A DNA stretch of 64,000 nt from Ostrinia nubilalis (GCF_963855985.1 NC_087092.1:11160001-11224000), one strand, 5' to 3'. Shown: positions 12,594 to 27,000, counted from the stretch's first letter. Made by a program: numbers and translations. The notes: generated by a model from the letters alone, not told the origin.

Positions 12594-14762
12594 TTAGAAA
12601 TGTATTCTGAAGAATTTAACAATTATGCAGGATTATTTATTTGAAGAAACGTTTAGTTTTTTTTCTCAAAATTATCGTAATTTACATAATTATTTTATTA
12701 TGGTCTATATTATACCTTTCTCAAAGCAGAGCAAAGGGCAGATCTATTTCAGGCCTTTCTCAAAGCAATAGGTACCTACATTTTAACTCTACTAATTTAC
12801 CAATATTTAGGTTCAAGTACTTCGAAGTACAAAATGGCAATTACACTCACATGCGTTGTTAAAAATAGTCAAAGAGATTTAACAACTATACGATTCATCT
12901 ACATTTTCTAACAAATCGGCGTAACTGATAGACACTACAGTAATTTTAAAATGATGTTTAAAATTTTAATGGAATTCTAAAACATATTTATCTACAAAAG
13001 CTAAACTACCGTTATAAATCAAGCTTCGTATCTCACAGACCGCGCATTCAAATTAATTAATCGGAGATGTAAGCACGTGATTGCGAAAAACTAGTAGGTA
13101 CTTATAATTTAATTTTAGTAAGTTTTGACAGAACATATGACGTGTACCTATATTTAAATGAGTTCATGGTGACGTCCATTTTCACCTTACGTTACAACAT
13201 GTTTAGGTACTAACGTCAGCTCAATTATACAATAATAATAATAATAAATTGACGTCATCATGACTTCAGAGTTCTGTATGTATTCAAGCGCACCATAAAA
13301 ACGTCAATACAGAATTAGCGTAATTTAATTGTTGAAATGTTAAAAGTTAATTTGATAACACATTCTAAACGTTACGTTAAAGGTTTAACCACCTTGACCC
13401 TATATTACACGGTACTTCATGTTAATGAGAGCTTGTTGATTAAAAGGTTAAACTCTCTCGACTCAAAGGTTCTGCGGGTTAGTGGGTTCGATTCTCAGAA
13501 GGACCGTATAAAATAAAAAAATATTTTTCATAAAATTGTATTCAATTAGGTATTCTTACTTTCAACCATTATTAGGTAATATCTGAAAAAAAAGTATTTT
13601 TCTTGCTTCGGAAGTTTCGAGAAGTCAAGCGCCTATGCCGTCTCACAGAGCTGTTAAAATAGAAAAAAAGGGGAAGCCCGATTTTAATACGATTAACACT
13701 CGTACCAGATGACAGGCACATCTAGTTGAACATATGAATCATGCGTGAATTATAACAGACGAATGTTTCTCCTAAGATAATCATAACATTGCAGATCATC
13801 GACCCAGTTGCATCACTGCAGACCTAGCACAACACTAACATCTGCTAATACCCATTGATTTTTCAAATAAATACGCAGTTCCTTCACCCTTGCGAAAACC
13901 AAATGCATTTTCTGGTTATTGAACCGTGCTATGACGTCAAACGGCAGTGCATCTTGCAATCTTTGGAGCCACGTTAATTTTACAGCCACTGAAATAAACT
14001 ATGAAAGGCATTCTGTTACCGATTGCGTCATCCGATGATCGATTCGATGTATCGAGATATCAACTGATTGATTGATCGCGGATCGAGAACAGCGACTCAT
14101 TTGTGTAACAACACCGAGCCAGACATCTGAGTTAAGCACGATGACATTATAATGTATAAGGTCAAATTTGATTGAATACAGCTTTTTTATATATTATTTT
14201 GTATGTAGAATAAATCTAAATTCAGTCTTTTTGTTTATTATTGTAAAAATGCTTAAAAATAGAAAGAGTAATTCGACAACAACTTGTGTTGAAGATTGAC
14301 AAAACGAAATCTAATGCGTGTGAAACCGAGAAAAGTTTAGTCTAAATGAAAAGTTGCTAGTTTATGGCCAGAATGAAAATTAAACCTTTGTTAAAATACC
14401 TGTTTTGTTTTATGTAGCGCTACATCCTTATTACAATAAACCAGATGATTTAGGTAGGTAAGTATGTAATAAACAACAAAAATTAAAGATAACACTTTAA
14501 AAACATAGGAAAATCGTATTCATTCCGGAAAATCCCTTTAGAACCCAAGAAAACTTTGTCACATCCTGTATACTGAATGCGCAAATCCGTAAAAACGGCC
14601 CAGACAAAGCCTTCAAGGGAAAATAACTTTCCAATTGAAGTATATGGCCCCTCGAAATGGTCCTCGTAAATCAATTAGGAGTAGGCTGCACTTAAGCAAC
14701 TTGACTCCTAACTTTTGAACTTTGGGAGTTGGCGCCTTCCAGCCAATACAAACTTCGTCTGA
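12594..14762. other. no gene seen apart from the SINE-like patch
   Basis: AT-rich. A short (AAT)n run at 13230-13248. The minus-strand open frames at 14483-14932 partly overlap the fold-back element and have no family pattern. Confidence 0.5.
13430..13515 (+). mobile_element. possible tRNA-derived SINE head
   Basis: GTGGGTTCGATTCTC at 13480 matches a Pol III B box, and an A box-like stretch (GTTGATTAAAAGGTT) lies about 45 nt before. It is followed by an A-rich tail. No full cloverleaf closes. Confidence 0.3.
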
Positions 14763-14952
14763 ACCTCTAGCAAGAAAAACTTTCGCCTTCGAATCGTTTG
14801 CGTATTCGAATCGCCATCAAAAGTTTTATTAGTATGAAAACTTAAACAGCGGCCCGTGAACGTGAAGTAAAGTGAATCGAAGACTAGATATCGAATTTTG
14901 TCGAATAAACGATTAAATCGATTCGTAAACAAAAGTTTTTCGTGCTAGAGGT
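14763..14952. mobile_element. diverged fold-back element related to 2523-2724
   Basis: Starts ACCTCTAGCAAGAAAAACTT and ends AAGTTTTTCGTGCTAGAGGT. The left arm keeps TTTGCGTATTCGAA, TTTTATTAGTATGAAAA and TTAAACAGCG(G/C)CC of the palindrome arm. The right arm is far more diverged. Confidence 0.65.
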
Positions 14953-15883
14953 ACTGAATTGGGCCAACCAGCAAACATAAAACACCAGGACACTTCGTAT
15001 AATAATCATATATTGAAAAGGTAGCTTTTATTACAAAAGCTGGCCCGTGACTAGAGGAAAAGCATAGAAACTTTTCATTGCTCGAAATATTTAACTTATC
15101 GAACTCGATCGAACCCTAGCCGTCTCTGGAACACGAAACACGGCAAAAAGTTATTTTGTTACGAATACAATATTGCTTGAGATCTAAATATTTAAAAAAT
15201 TAAATATTTTTCTTGTAAGTAAGACCTACATACATATTATATCATGACATAAGATGGCAGCAATACAGTATTGTTATTAGGTAATAAAAAATACACGTAA
15301 TATTGTAAATACATCGATCAATTTAAAGCGGGGTCTGCAGACCTAGATCGGCAATAAGATTAAGATGACATGGGTTCGATGACGTCAATTTAGTAAATAC
15401 GTCAAACTGATTACTTGATCGTTGATGAACATAAAACGACAAAACCGGAGCAATTTCGATCATTTGTCGTTTTAAATCTTGAAAATTATAAATAAAAAAT
15501 TCTTAATTATACATTACTCATAACTTCACAGGATACAATGATTGTGCGACGATCAAAATTAGGTAACTACTGTTTCTATGTGTTTTCGTTAGCCTGAATG
15601 GAAGTTTCTAATTTCCTGGAACTGAATGTCGGAAAATTTATTTATAATCTTGTTCTTTTAATGTATTTTGTAATTATTCATCTCTTGGAAATTATTTAGC
15701 ATTACAATGGGTTTTCATTTGAAACGGATCCTGGCATTTATTAGTCTATGGTTTCGTCTAATTGAATACATCTAAAGTTTTATGATATTATAGGATATCT
15801 AATAAACATCAAAAGATAAGGAAAAATAATGTTATTTGTTTAGGTACTAAATGACTAAATTATTCAATGCTTAAGAGACTAAA

Positions 15884-16154
15884 GGCTTTGTCACACTAAT
15901 ACGGTCTGCGTTCAGGTTAAGCGAACGCAGTGAGCATCATGTAAGTATGATTTGATTTATGATTTCGTACGCGTGTACCCCATTTTAACCCCTTAGGGGT
16001 GTAGTTTCGTAAAATCCATTATCAGAGAATGTTTACACCCTATAAGGAACCTGCTAAGTTTTAAGTTTGTAGGTGTTATAGTTTCTGAGGTTTTATGATT
16101 AATCAGTGGGCGGTATTTCGCTTGACCGCAGACCGCATTCAGTGCGACCAATCC
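15884..16154. mobile_element. 271-bp MITE
   Basis: GGCTTTGTCACACTAATACGG at the left faces the complement of GGATTGGTCGCACTGAATGC at the right; both arms go on with GGTCTGCG-TCA-G--AAGCGAA. The middle is not repeated. Confidence 0.6.
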
Positions 16155-17314
16155 TTAAGTGAGGTAGGTAATAAACAATCAGAACAATAAATCAACCGGA
16201 CAAAGCGGTTAGTTGTCTAACTAATCGAGTTCCGTCCCGGGAACGGACTAATTCGCCGGATAGTCAAATTAGACAACTCAATTTAGTAGCAGTCGAGATC
16301 CGCTGTCAAATTCATTACCTCGGCTATAGGAGAGATCGTCTCAGAACTTTCAAAGTCAAAACTGTCCCAAAGTCACACTGCGTAACAATACAAAGTTGTT
16401 TAGAAAGATAACTGGCGGAGAATGCCTTAAGGCATTAAATTCGCCTCATGTACCGATTTGTAATACTTTACTGTAATACTTTTACTTCAGAATTAAATAA
16501 ATAAATTGAGATTACAGGATTGCTGGTAATACCAAATAATACCTCCTCGGCAGAAGGATAACTTGAAGCAAAAGCTCAAAAGCTTTCAACAAAAGAGCTT
16601 GCAATTTTGTTCTTACTTTAGAACGATCTAATAATGTAACTTGTTTTAATAAAGCGAGAGCTTTATTGTAGTACCTTACTTATTATATTTTTCGTGTCAA
16701 TTAGAATAAGCTCTATACTTATTGCACTACCACTACTTATAGATAGGTATTATGTAGAGATAGACAAAAAAAAAACAAAAGATTAATAAAAACAACCAAT
16801 CCACTGCTCTGGCTTATTTAAAAGTAAAGTACCTCCGACCTGTTGTTGTATACATGCAAATATATTGCAATACTCCGAGTTTCAGAACGTTACTTTTGCT
16901 ATTTCTGGAGAGCAAGATAGTCTTTATTGCATTTCGTAATTCCAATATTCTTTGCAATAATACAAATAGTCTCTTCTGAAATAGAAATTACGGTCTCAAG
17001 ACCTATGGACACAACTTGATAATTAAAATTAAATAAACGCGCATTATCGGCGCGTTGAAAAAACGCGGGATGTACAAATGTAGAAAAACAGTCGCCTGTA
17101 AATACTAATTTATTCTTAATTACATCGTGCGATCGTGTGGGCATACCATTAAGTACGTGACAGTGATTTTAATCTAAAGTTCAAGCCGAAATGAGATATT
17201 GAATGTGAAATTGACTGAAAACACGTAGGTAGATTAATAACGACACACTCCACTGAAACGGTATTAAGTTAGTACTGAACTACTGACGCGACAATCAACG
17301 GTTTCAGCATCAAA

Positions 17315-17489
17315 GGGCTAAGTGTGAGTTTACATCAAACGTCCCCACTAGTGAGCGCGTAATAAAATGACATTAAATGTATGACGGATTGTACAGCGCC
17401 CCTAGCGGAAACGTTCAAGAACTAAAATTTTCATATTTTTTTTTACGCAATCCTAGTGAGGACGTTTGATGTAAACTCACACTCAGCCC
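17315..17489. mobile_element. 175-bp MITE with ~45-bp inverted ends
   Basis: GGGCTAAGTGTGAGTTTACA at the left and complement GGGCTGAGTGTGAGTTTACA at the right; pairing continues through TCAAACGTCC-CACTAG. The interior has a GCGCCCCTAGCGGAAACG word. Confidence 0.75.
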
Positions 17490-17619
17490 TCAGACTACCA
17501 ATTTGAGAAGCCGCTGATTCCATGTCCAATGGGAGGTTATTGTGGTGAACACAGTTCTAACATTTGCTATCCTCTAGCTAACGACAATACGTAACAAACG
17601 GCTAATCGTTTGTGATCGA

Positions 17620-17790
17620 GACCGTTTTGTGCAAAGTCGTTGAAGAGAGTGCGTCAGGATCGTCTTCTTAGATGTTCGCTCGCGAACCGAACATTGCTCG
17701 TTCGTTCGCCGAACGCTCGCCGCTCCCTCCGGTCACGCCGCCCGCGGGCAATGTCCGTGAGTAGACACAGGTAATCTACATATTCACCAT
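17620..17790. other. GC-rich, CpG-rich island in AT-rich DNA
   Basis: GTTCGCTCGCGAACCGAACA-TTGCTCGTTCGTTCGCCGAACG and CCGCCCGCGGGC stand out from both sides. It lies 3.2 kb upstream of exon 1 and could be a 5' UTR exon or promoter. A related word pair (GAACAATGC, TTCGCGAACAATG) occurs at 31840-31870. No splice donor is convincing. Confidence 0.3.
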
Positions 17791-17860
17791 TAAGCACGAG
17801 CAACCGAAAAAGGGGTAAACTCCCAATATAGCGCCAACCCACGTAAAAATAAACGATTAA

Positions 17861-20253
17861 TAAAATTAATGAATTTTGGAATTTGTCCTTGTACTGTCAA
17901 CAGCACATGAGAGCATATTTTTGTGTGTGCAAAAACACCCTAAAAGCAACTGAACAAGGTACCATATTGTTTACCTTGATGTCCCTTCGTCCGTAGTCGT
18001 TTGTTTTTAGGGCCCTAACTCCATTATGGCTAAAATGTTCCTGAAATTGGATCCAAACATCAAATTAGCATTTCTTCAAATTAATAATGACGCTCGCTTT
18101 GTCCGTTTCAATTTGACGTAACAGCGGGGAAACGGAAATGAATATTTCGTTCGTACGCACGTTGATATTGAATAAGATCAAAAGCTTTTGAATAGATTGA
18201 ACATTATATTATTTGATTCATACCCACTCAAACCATTTGGATGTTAATGTCGAAGCAAGTCTTACTTATTAAGCAACGATGGTAGTCTAGTAGCTTTTTT
18301 TATTTTTTTTCGCAATTTCACTACTGGAGATGGATGGATGGATTGTAGCTACACTACAGAAATTTAAGTTTTAAACGTTCTTTTAACATTATAAAAATTC
18401 AAAAAGCGTTTTTTTTTATTATAGACTCAACAAGTGTGTATGATACAGCGTCTGCTCTTGTATCGCCTTAAGATTATGTCGATAATATCCGTGGGCTTCC
18501 TTAATGGGATGTGGGCAGTGTGACGTCACGAGCTTCGTGACAATCTGGTGTGCTTCTAATTATTCTGTATAATAGCCTTGCAGATATAATTAGACAGCAC
18601 TCCGTTCTGGACTCGTGGAAGCCGTAATTCTAGCTAAATAGGTATACTTAATGTGAAAGGTTAGGTACGTAGTCAGGCACAGGCAACAGATTAGGTAACT
18701 GTGTTTGAGTTTTTTTACCTCTTTTTAAATTTCTAACCTTATGGAGACTGTAGTCCTAGTAACACAGCGTCAGGTTTCGATCTATTGTAAGCGTCCCTAT
18801 GTTACAATTCGCCTCCCAATCAGTATTCTATTTGATAATAGAATTCGAGTTACTTTTGGGGGGTGATTTTATGACAAACTTTATCTGAGACTAGTGGTTT
18901 TTATAAGTAACTAAATGAAATGCCTAAAACCCTTTTTGTATTTTGGAAAGAGTTGACCTATTAAGATTGGTAGAAATCTATTCTATTCGGGTACCTACCT
19001 ATTGTCAGGCAGGAAAGACAACAGAATTTCCAAGAAGTTATGTTGCCCAACCATTTTCCTGAAATCTATTAGCAGAGCAGCTTCTATGAAACACCCATTA
19101 AGTTCAACGAGGTAATAAAAGGCTAAGTATAACGTTTACATCTTAGAAAACATGAAATCTGGAACCATTGGGTTTTTAAATTTTTGGCTAGTCGTGTGAG
19201 CTGAACCCTGCAGTTCTACTGCGAAACGCCGTTTACGTAGTTTGTGATCTAAGTATCTCTGTCACTGTCGCTCATGCTGGCATCTCGGTTTGTGTGAGAG
19301 GAATAGAAATATTCGTATTTGGGAGTTGGACCGCTGCTGTCTGACTTAATGCCCCCTACAGGATCTGACATGGCTTGTTTAACAAACACTCTCTGAAGCA
19401 GCGGGGTTGCTCCTATTCCATCCTTCTCACTTTTAGTGTTATGCTGGCATGAGTGAAAGTGAAAGATAGATTAAAAAATAGTAGTCTCGCAGTAACCGAA
19501 ACCGATGGTCATACCTACTGACTGTACTTACTTGAAATAGAGAACTTACTCCAAGATCGAAATAAAAAGCATCATTAATATTATATGGACTTCTCAGCTG
19601 TTTCTCGAAAAGTAGCACAGCATTTTCTGCAGACTAAGGAGAAATGTGAGAGATAGGTAAATATCCTCAGAATGTTATGTAAGTATTTGGATATAGAACT
19701 GTGTATCTACAACTTCTGCAAGAGAAACCTATGTGCATAAAATTGAAGAATATTTTATTAAGTCTTAAAGACAATCTCCAGAATAGGGTCATGTCCTTTG
19801 ACGTCACGTGCTGCGGTTAAACGCGTGGTTTACGATATACGAGTAAAGGGAAACGCTGATATCTGTCTCTAAATGAGATTCTATGTTACTGAAGAATTTC
19901 CATGTTGTTATGATAACGGTACCTAATTTAACTGCATATCGTTCAACTTACAATTAGACATTTTGCAAGAAAACCGCTATCTGAAAATTTATCACAACAT
20001 TTCTTCTCACAAATCACGATGCAATCAAAACACCTTAGTCATCTTGTTACCATTTTAAAAATACGTTACCCACTGACCGGACCTAATTAAGGTGTTAGGT
20101 AAACACCGGAGAAACGGGAATCTTCCCGAAATACCCGATCCGGGTTCTACGGCCCTGAACTGGGCCGCGGGATTATGGGATACGGGAGACTGCAACTGTG
20201 ATGTCACGGGAATAAATTAATTCTCGGCAAATTGGCTTTTATAACGCTCTTTT
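17861..20253. other. no gene seen; likely 5' flank or first intron of gene 1
   Basis: AT-rich non-coding sequence without open frames over 60 codons. 16210-16278, further upstream, holds a small imperfect inverted repeat around TTCCGTCCCGGGAACGGA. Confidence 0.5.
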
Positions 20254-20399
20254 AGAGTAGGCGCACACCGTTGATTTTTCGTCGGCCGATAGTTTAGTTG
20301 GACAGTTGATCAGTATGGGCATGTATGGGAGTGCGCACACTACGCAGATTCGATTTGGCCGATTCTTCATACAAATTAAAATCGGGCACAACTCTACTC
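20254..20399. mobile_element. MITE family C member upstream of gene 1
   Basis: AGAGTAGGCGCACACCG at the left faces CGGGCACAACTCTACTCT at the right. The middle matches the 52814 element (ATCAGTATG, ACGCAGATTCGATTTGGCCG). Borders are approximate. Confidence 0.5.
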
Positions 20400-20459
20400 T
20401 TACACGTGTCGATCACACATGACATAACTTTTTGTAACGTTATACCACAGAATAAGAAA

Positions 20460-20577
20460 GGCCGAGTTGCACCATCTTACTTTAACTTTGACAAACGTCA
20501 AAAATCTGTCAGACTCCATAGAAAAGGCACCGGTTATTGTTATTGACACGGTTAAAATAAGGTGGTGCAACTCAGCC
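20460..20577. mobile_element. MITE family A copy upstream of gene 1
   Basis: GGCCGAGTTGCACCATCTTA at the left and complement GGCTGAGTTGCACCACCTTA at the right, with AACTTTGACAAACGTCAAAA and GCACCGGTTATTG inside. It ends 370 bp before exon 1. Confidence 0.75.
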
Positions 20578-20947
20578 TAATAGTGTTATAGGTACGTTAC
20601 ATATTTACATTTACAGGTACTGAATATAAACAGAAATAAGTGCGTGCATCAATTGGAAAAACCAATTAATTGACAGAATTTTCCTTGTTTTCCTTTTCAA
20701 CCAAAAACTCTTCCACTGCTGGACTAAGGCCCTTTTTACAAAATAATAATTGAAGTCTTAATTTAAAAAAAATACGTATACTTAGTTTTATTTGTCAATG
20801 GATTTAGTTGTAAGGGGTGTACCGTGTAACACATCATTAAAAAAATATATTATCTTAGAAAGTAAAATTGTATAGTTAGAATGTAAAGATAGATCGTGAC
20901 CGTAATTTATACAATGCATTATACAATAATGTTTGTGTTGTTCCAGG

Positions 20948-21042
20948 ATGCCGGCACTCCGGCTGCTGGGGCGCAAATGGCTGGCTGCCTCAGACGACCT
21001 GGTGTTCCCGAGCATCTTCGAGCTGATCTTCCGATTCGTATG
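20948..21042 (+). CDS. DAGLB: DAGLB-like exon 1 (start codon)
   Basis: The ATG lies one base after a TTCCAG acceptor at 20946, so at least one untranslated exon must lie upstream. The exon encodes residues 1-31 plus two bases of Trp32, beginning MPALRLLGRKW and containing SDDLVFPSIF, which matches the conserved N-terminus of the family. The donor is GTAAGA at 21043. Segment 24-32 begins the first membrane helix. Confidence 0.92.
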
Positions 21043-24000
21043 GTAAGATCATCATCATCTTCATCAGATCATTAACGCCCGTATTCACAAACTATGAGGT
21101 CTCACAGTGCGCGTGGAAGCACAGGGTGACATGACACATGAACCAAACACAGAGCTCTATTTAACGCTGTGCGTTCGATGTGCTGCTTCAGTAAAGCATC
21201 GTTTGTGAATACGGGCGTTAGTCTCCACTACATGAGCACGAGCTGTCTGCCTAACTTACAAGAGACAATTGGAGGATTTGGTCTACAATCACCACCCTTG
21301 TGTGCAACCACCCAAAAGTAAAAAAACACTCGTGTTTTTTTACTTTTCAATTTAAATACAGAGGAGTCAGTTTGCTCAAGTCATTTATCAAAACTTTAGT
21401 AAGTACCTACCTTTTGATCTCGGGGGAAATACGACGTTTCAAACAAAAGTTTATCCACTTAAAAAGAGAATAAAGCGTAAGCACACTACGTATGTAGGAT
21501 TTTAAAAATAGAACATTCATGTGACCTAAAATAGCCACAAAATACTGGCTAGCTGATGAATATTGAGGATGCAATAAAAATAAACAAATGCAGATTACAT
21601 GCAAAACTTGTAGCGTGAAAATCGTTAGCGAGCACAAAGCGTGTGCTACCGCGCGTGCTAACATCATTCCTGCTCACCGCGCTTATTTTCACACCAAACG
21701 ACTTATTTTTAAAAGCCGATGTAATTTCGTTTTTCATAAATCACGAAATTATTGGATGACAAAGTTAGGCTGAGTTGCACCACCATACTTTAACTTTGAC
21801 ATACGTCAAAAATCTGTCAAACTCCTTACAAAAAGCACCGGTTATTGCTACTCGTATTGTTACGGTTAAATTAAGTTGGTGCAACTCAGCCTTACTTAGA
21901 AGTTTTATGTTTAAAACTTAAAGGTGACCTTACCTGTTATCATTCTTGTGTTGAAAAAAAGAGTTGAAATAAAAACTAGTATTTTCATTTCTCAAAGCAA
22001 CTTTATTTTTTGACGTCAGTAAAAACAATGTCTGTGTCACAGATATGGATAGATGCAGCTTGTCAAAAAATTTGTATGAAGACGAGCGTGCCACTTTTTT
22101 AACGTCATTAGTGTCATTTTAGCGAATTTTAGTGATTGCCGCAACGTAAAAATAATCGTATCATCGTACTGCAATCGCAAAGTCATCGAATGATATCGTG
22201 TGACTCGATACGACAGTTAATTAATTCCGATAAAGCTGATATTATGTTAAATTTATAGCTAGTCTGTTGGATATAATAGTAGTCTTTGTCTGTTGGGTTG
22301 ATTAAGATACTTTTGTAGCGGTAAACGTCATTCTATATTATTAATTTTCAAATACATAATATTTTTATTGTATATGAAAGTAATGATCGTTATTCCATTG
22401 TGTTAAATAGTACCTACTACTAGTAATTCATACCTACCTAATTTCATACTTTTAAATATCCTAGTACCTGACCTAGTTTTATATAATAAAGACTACCTAC
22501 TCAAGCTTTTTATTTTTAATAAATGTAAAAATGCGTAGCTATCTAGTTTTGAAGATATTCTAAACGACAAAACCCAGTGCTGTCGTATATAGACGTATAC
22601 CAACTGCGATCACTGACCTAATTTCTTGATTTATTTGTTACTTGTGCTGTTAATTACAATTCTCAATCAGTAAATAATTTCTTGTTTCTACCGTGTTCGT
22701 ACTACCAGGCCTGTTCATCTCCGCGAGTTTACATCGAAAACAAAACACGCACGATGGCCCACCTACAGGATACTAATTCGACAAGGCCTCACATACGAGC
22801 GAACATTGACTCACGCACGCGTATTCTTGTGTATGATGGAAGAAAATAAAGAAAATTGTGTACTGAATACTGTGCAGTATTTAACTGCCTTAATAAGAAT
22901 AAAAACACAGAATGTACTTTTTTAAGTTGCCTCAAGACACTGAGAGGTAAATAAGTAGTTAATATTATTCATGATAATTCATGCTAAATCATGTATTTCC
23001 TCCGCCATTTTCCCCAGTTTGGCACCTCACGTCATATACTTAATTTTACCGAAGTCAGCCCTATAGCTTCGGCTCAGTGCCGATCACTGACGTTTGTCAA
23101 CAAAATGGTGCTTGACTCTTGAGACAGGCTAAATTACACCATATTGTTAATGACATTGAGCATACATTTTTTTAAATAGGTACCTTCGCGAAGTAAAACT
23201 TCTGTACGTAGTACTTATTATTATTCTGTGGTACTACTGTCCTCGTAAAATCATCGTAACCGATTGTTGTAATCGGATTACATGAACATCACTCGACCAT
23301 GTATGTCCATTTGGACATATCGGAATGGCACGCTTTGACGAGCAACTTGCTGCATCTACTCTAATCCATATCTGTGGTCTGTGTTTTTTACATAACATTC
23401 ACAACTGGAAAATATACCTAAGCTTAATATTATGTCACTAAAACAAATGAACAAAGAAAATCGATATTATGGTAATCAAATGCTACTAAATAAAACTACA
23501 GCAATGGCAACACTTTGCACAAGAACAACAAGGGGCGCTTGCATACATTTAACATGAAATAAAAAGCGCCATGGAGAGTTTCCAGATTACTATTACTTAC
23601 AGAATAATTGAAATGATTTGTCAAGGAATGATTCAAATAAAATATTTTTCACAATAAATAATGTAATTTGTAATGAGAAGTGGCGTGTAATTTAGTTTGG
23701 TGTAGTAGATGGCATTGTTATACCATGATGAATGTTTAGTTAGATGTAAGTAAGAGTGAATGAGTGAGTGAGTAATACTAACTATACAATACTTACAAAA
23801 AACATTGTTGACCGTATGAACCACTGACAACATTTTAACACCATTTTCATGTTACCAAAATTTTATAACCACAATGTTTGCATCAGAAGTTGTAATGGCA
23901 GTTAAAATATTAAGGAAAATTTCTAAAACGTTTGCTGTGAAATACAAAACATGTTTTTATTATAATCCCCGACAAACATTGCACAAACAAACATAATGCT

Positions 24001-27000
24001 TATAGAAGTCTTTTTATGTAGAAAATGTACTTTTGGGATTACGTTGAAAATCTTTAACAACACTCAACGTTGACTCCGACTTTGACCTTCCATGGAACAG
24101 CGTCTTATTGTTCGTAAACAAATACCTAGTACTAAGGCAATTAACCAGTTTTATTGCTTAAGCGAAATATATAATTAGCTGCTTCTAGAACTCGCTTTAA
24201 CAATTAAAAAAACTTTGTTATTCTCAAGGGACTGATGACGTCCGAAATTGGTTTAGCCAGAAGTTTTCGTTTGCGATGAAAGTCATAAATATTTTACGTG
24301 TGATTAATGTCGAGTCTAAGGCTGCGGGCCTTTGTGAATGAATGAATGAATGATTATGTTTGAATCGAGTTTTGACATCGCTTGGGCTTAAAACTTTCCC
24401 GAAAATATGTTAACGTGCTAAAATAATAATAAAATGTTAACCCTCGCTGTACGAGGTGGGGTGTGACACACCCCAGTCCTTTAAAAATAGCCACAATTTT
24501 AAAAATTTGCAAGTGCTGATTTTGAAATTCTCAGTAGCTGGAATTATGACACTGCTGCTTCGATCAGCGTTGCAAAATCAGTTCAGCGGTGACTACCAAC
24601 TGAGTTACATGCCTTTAAAGTGCGTGTGGGTGTCACACACCCCACCTGGTACGGGACGTTGTTAAAAAGTTTAAAAAAAAATCTAACAGTTGTGGTGTAA
24701 TTTATATATTTTTAGCTTTGTCAATTGAATAAAATTCAATACAAATATTATTTTTCGTGATTTTTACGGTATCTGAAATTTTCAAGCACTTTTAGTCAAA
24801 TGAGATGACTTTTAGTGCGAATCTGGAAGTTTAGTTACTGAGATCTGAAGATGTATGTGAACATACACTTATGGGCTACAATTTATACTTGGCGATACAA
24901 TTTATGGGCTACTGAAATGGAATAACATATTTTATAAATAAATAAAATTGTTACGCTCCCATTTTATGCATTGAGCATACTCATTTTCTTTTATCAGAAT
25001 TGTGGTAAATTGAAAACCGATGATCAAAACAAATTTATACCCTTCCAGTTTTTAATTTACTTTTAAATTATAAGTAAATACTTGTACTTTGTTAAATAAA
25101 AACGGTTGTCATAATTAAAGGCACTAATTAAAAATTATACATAGGAAACTGATTCCTAAATTACAAGAACAACGGAAAATGTGTCTTTTTGTTTTTTTAT
25201 GATAAAAATGTTATAATACATATTTTCAGCTCAGAACATTTCTTAAACCTAATGAGCATACGTAAATAATCAATATTAAATATTAAATTCCACCTAAAAA
25301 AATGTTGAATGAAAATTTTATCACTTTGTATATTGGGGTGTGTCATACCCCACCTGGTACGGGACGTAACTTTTAGTCACCTCGTACACGGAGGGTTAAT
25401 GAAATATACCTAGGGCTTATGCAATAATTGACATAACGGTTAACTACTTTATCATTGCTCATTCATTAAATGAATTTCTCTCAACTTCAATATCTTTAAA
25501 TAAGTCACCATTAACAAAAACTTCAAGAAAGCCTCCTAAAAATAATATTTTTTATTTAAGTAGTTTTAGATGACGTTGAAGTGCGTTAGTTATGTGTTTG
25601 ATCATTAAGCAAGCGATTTTCACAACTGAAAAGAACCGCATTAAATTAGGTACGACGCATACACTTAGATGCTTGCCTCTAAGTAAATAAATATTGCTGT
25701 AATTTTGTTTCCAATTTAACGGTCTTGGGGAACAGAACAATAAATGGAAATCCCTGTTAATATCTAATCCCCTGAACCCTTCTCAAGGGATGTTTATTCG
25801 TTTAAAATTCTTGTCAACTCGTTTCTCTTATTCGCGCGTATTTTATTTATTCTTGTTTACTTAACTTTCAAGTGCTCAGTTTATATGGATAATTGATGAA
25901 GTTTATTAAGGCCGTAAGTGTATTGATTATTGATTTCATCGTCAAGGTCATAGCTGGTGGTATAACGTTAACTTAATTAATAGGTAATCCTACACGAGTA
26001 CATGCATTACACTCTCATCAGCAAAAAGGTTATAAGTAGAGTAGCGCTTTAAAAGCTTTCGTATCACTTGTTGCTGCATTAATATGAATGAACTTTCGCT
26101 CCGATATCGATGGCCATTTGGAGAGTGACCTTCGGCTGCTGCAAATCGGCTGATTGCTCCATAATGGCTTTTAAATTGTCCCCTTCATCATCGCTTTGAT
26201 TGCCTACATTGCTACAGTTGCCGACTGGGAATTTACCTACCGTTTGCTGCCAATGTTGACTTAGGCTAAACGGCTATTTCCATCTAATAAGTTTTAAGGA
26301 TCCAAATAAATAGTCCACTTTGGACAAGCAAATTGAATTTAGTACTAAACTAACGTAGGACATCCCTTTTAAGTAGGTAGGTATGTTTATTTTTGTGTGT
26401 GTAAATGTGATAGAAATAGTTTAAATTATTCAAAGTCTTATTTAAATTTTGAGTTCAAATAATTTATCACCAAACCACAAGCTAACTCTCTTTTACTACT
26501 TCTATTGTGACTAGGGTTTCCAGATGTGCAATATATTTAAGCGTACAGTCCGGTATTTTCGAGGCCTGTCCGGTAAAAATAAATGGTCATAATATTAAAA
26601 GTATACTTTGTAGGAAGTAGGATTTTTAGCACCAGGGATTCTCAGTAGTCACAATTAGGGTCGAACATCATAGAAACAACAACAACCACCCACCCCCTCG
26701 ATAATTTTATATAACTGCTTATTTCATCAACAGGCTGGTGCTAATAGCACTGGTGGTGGAAGTGCTCTACCCAGTGACATGGCAGTGCCGGTCCGAGGGC
26801 TGGCACGGCGGGTCCTTCGTGCGGCTGTATCTGTGCGGCACACTGGCTCTACAGGCGGCTCTTATGCTGCTTTTGGCTGCATTAGCGCAGCAGTCCGCCA
26901 GAGGCACCATCACAGACGTCGACTCGAGAAGACTCGTGTCACCGCTGCTTCTTTTCAAGTGAGTATAGTATAAAACTTGTCAGTACAGTGACAAACGAAA

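Noticed and set aside
24456..24665. 69-codon open frame with CDTPQ and SHTPPG
   Set aside because: It lies within the end repeats of the piggyBac-type element and has no transposase motif.
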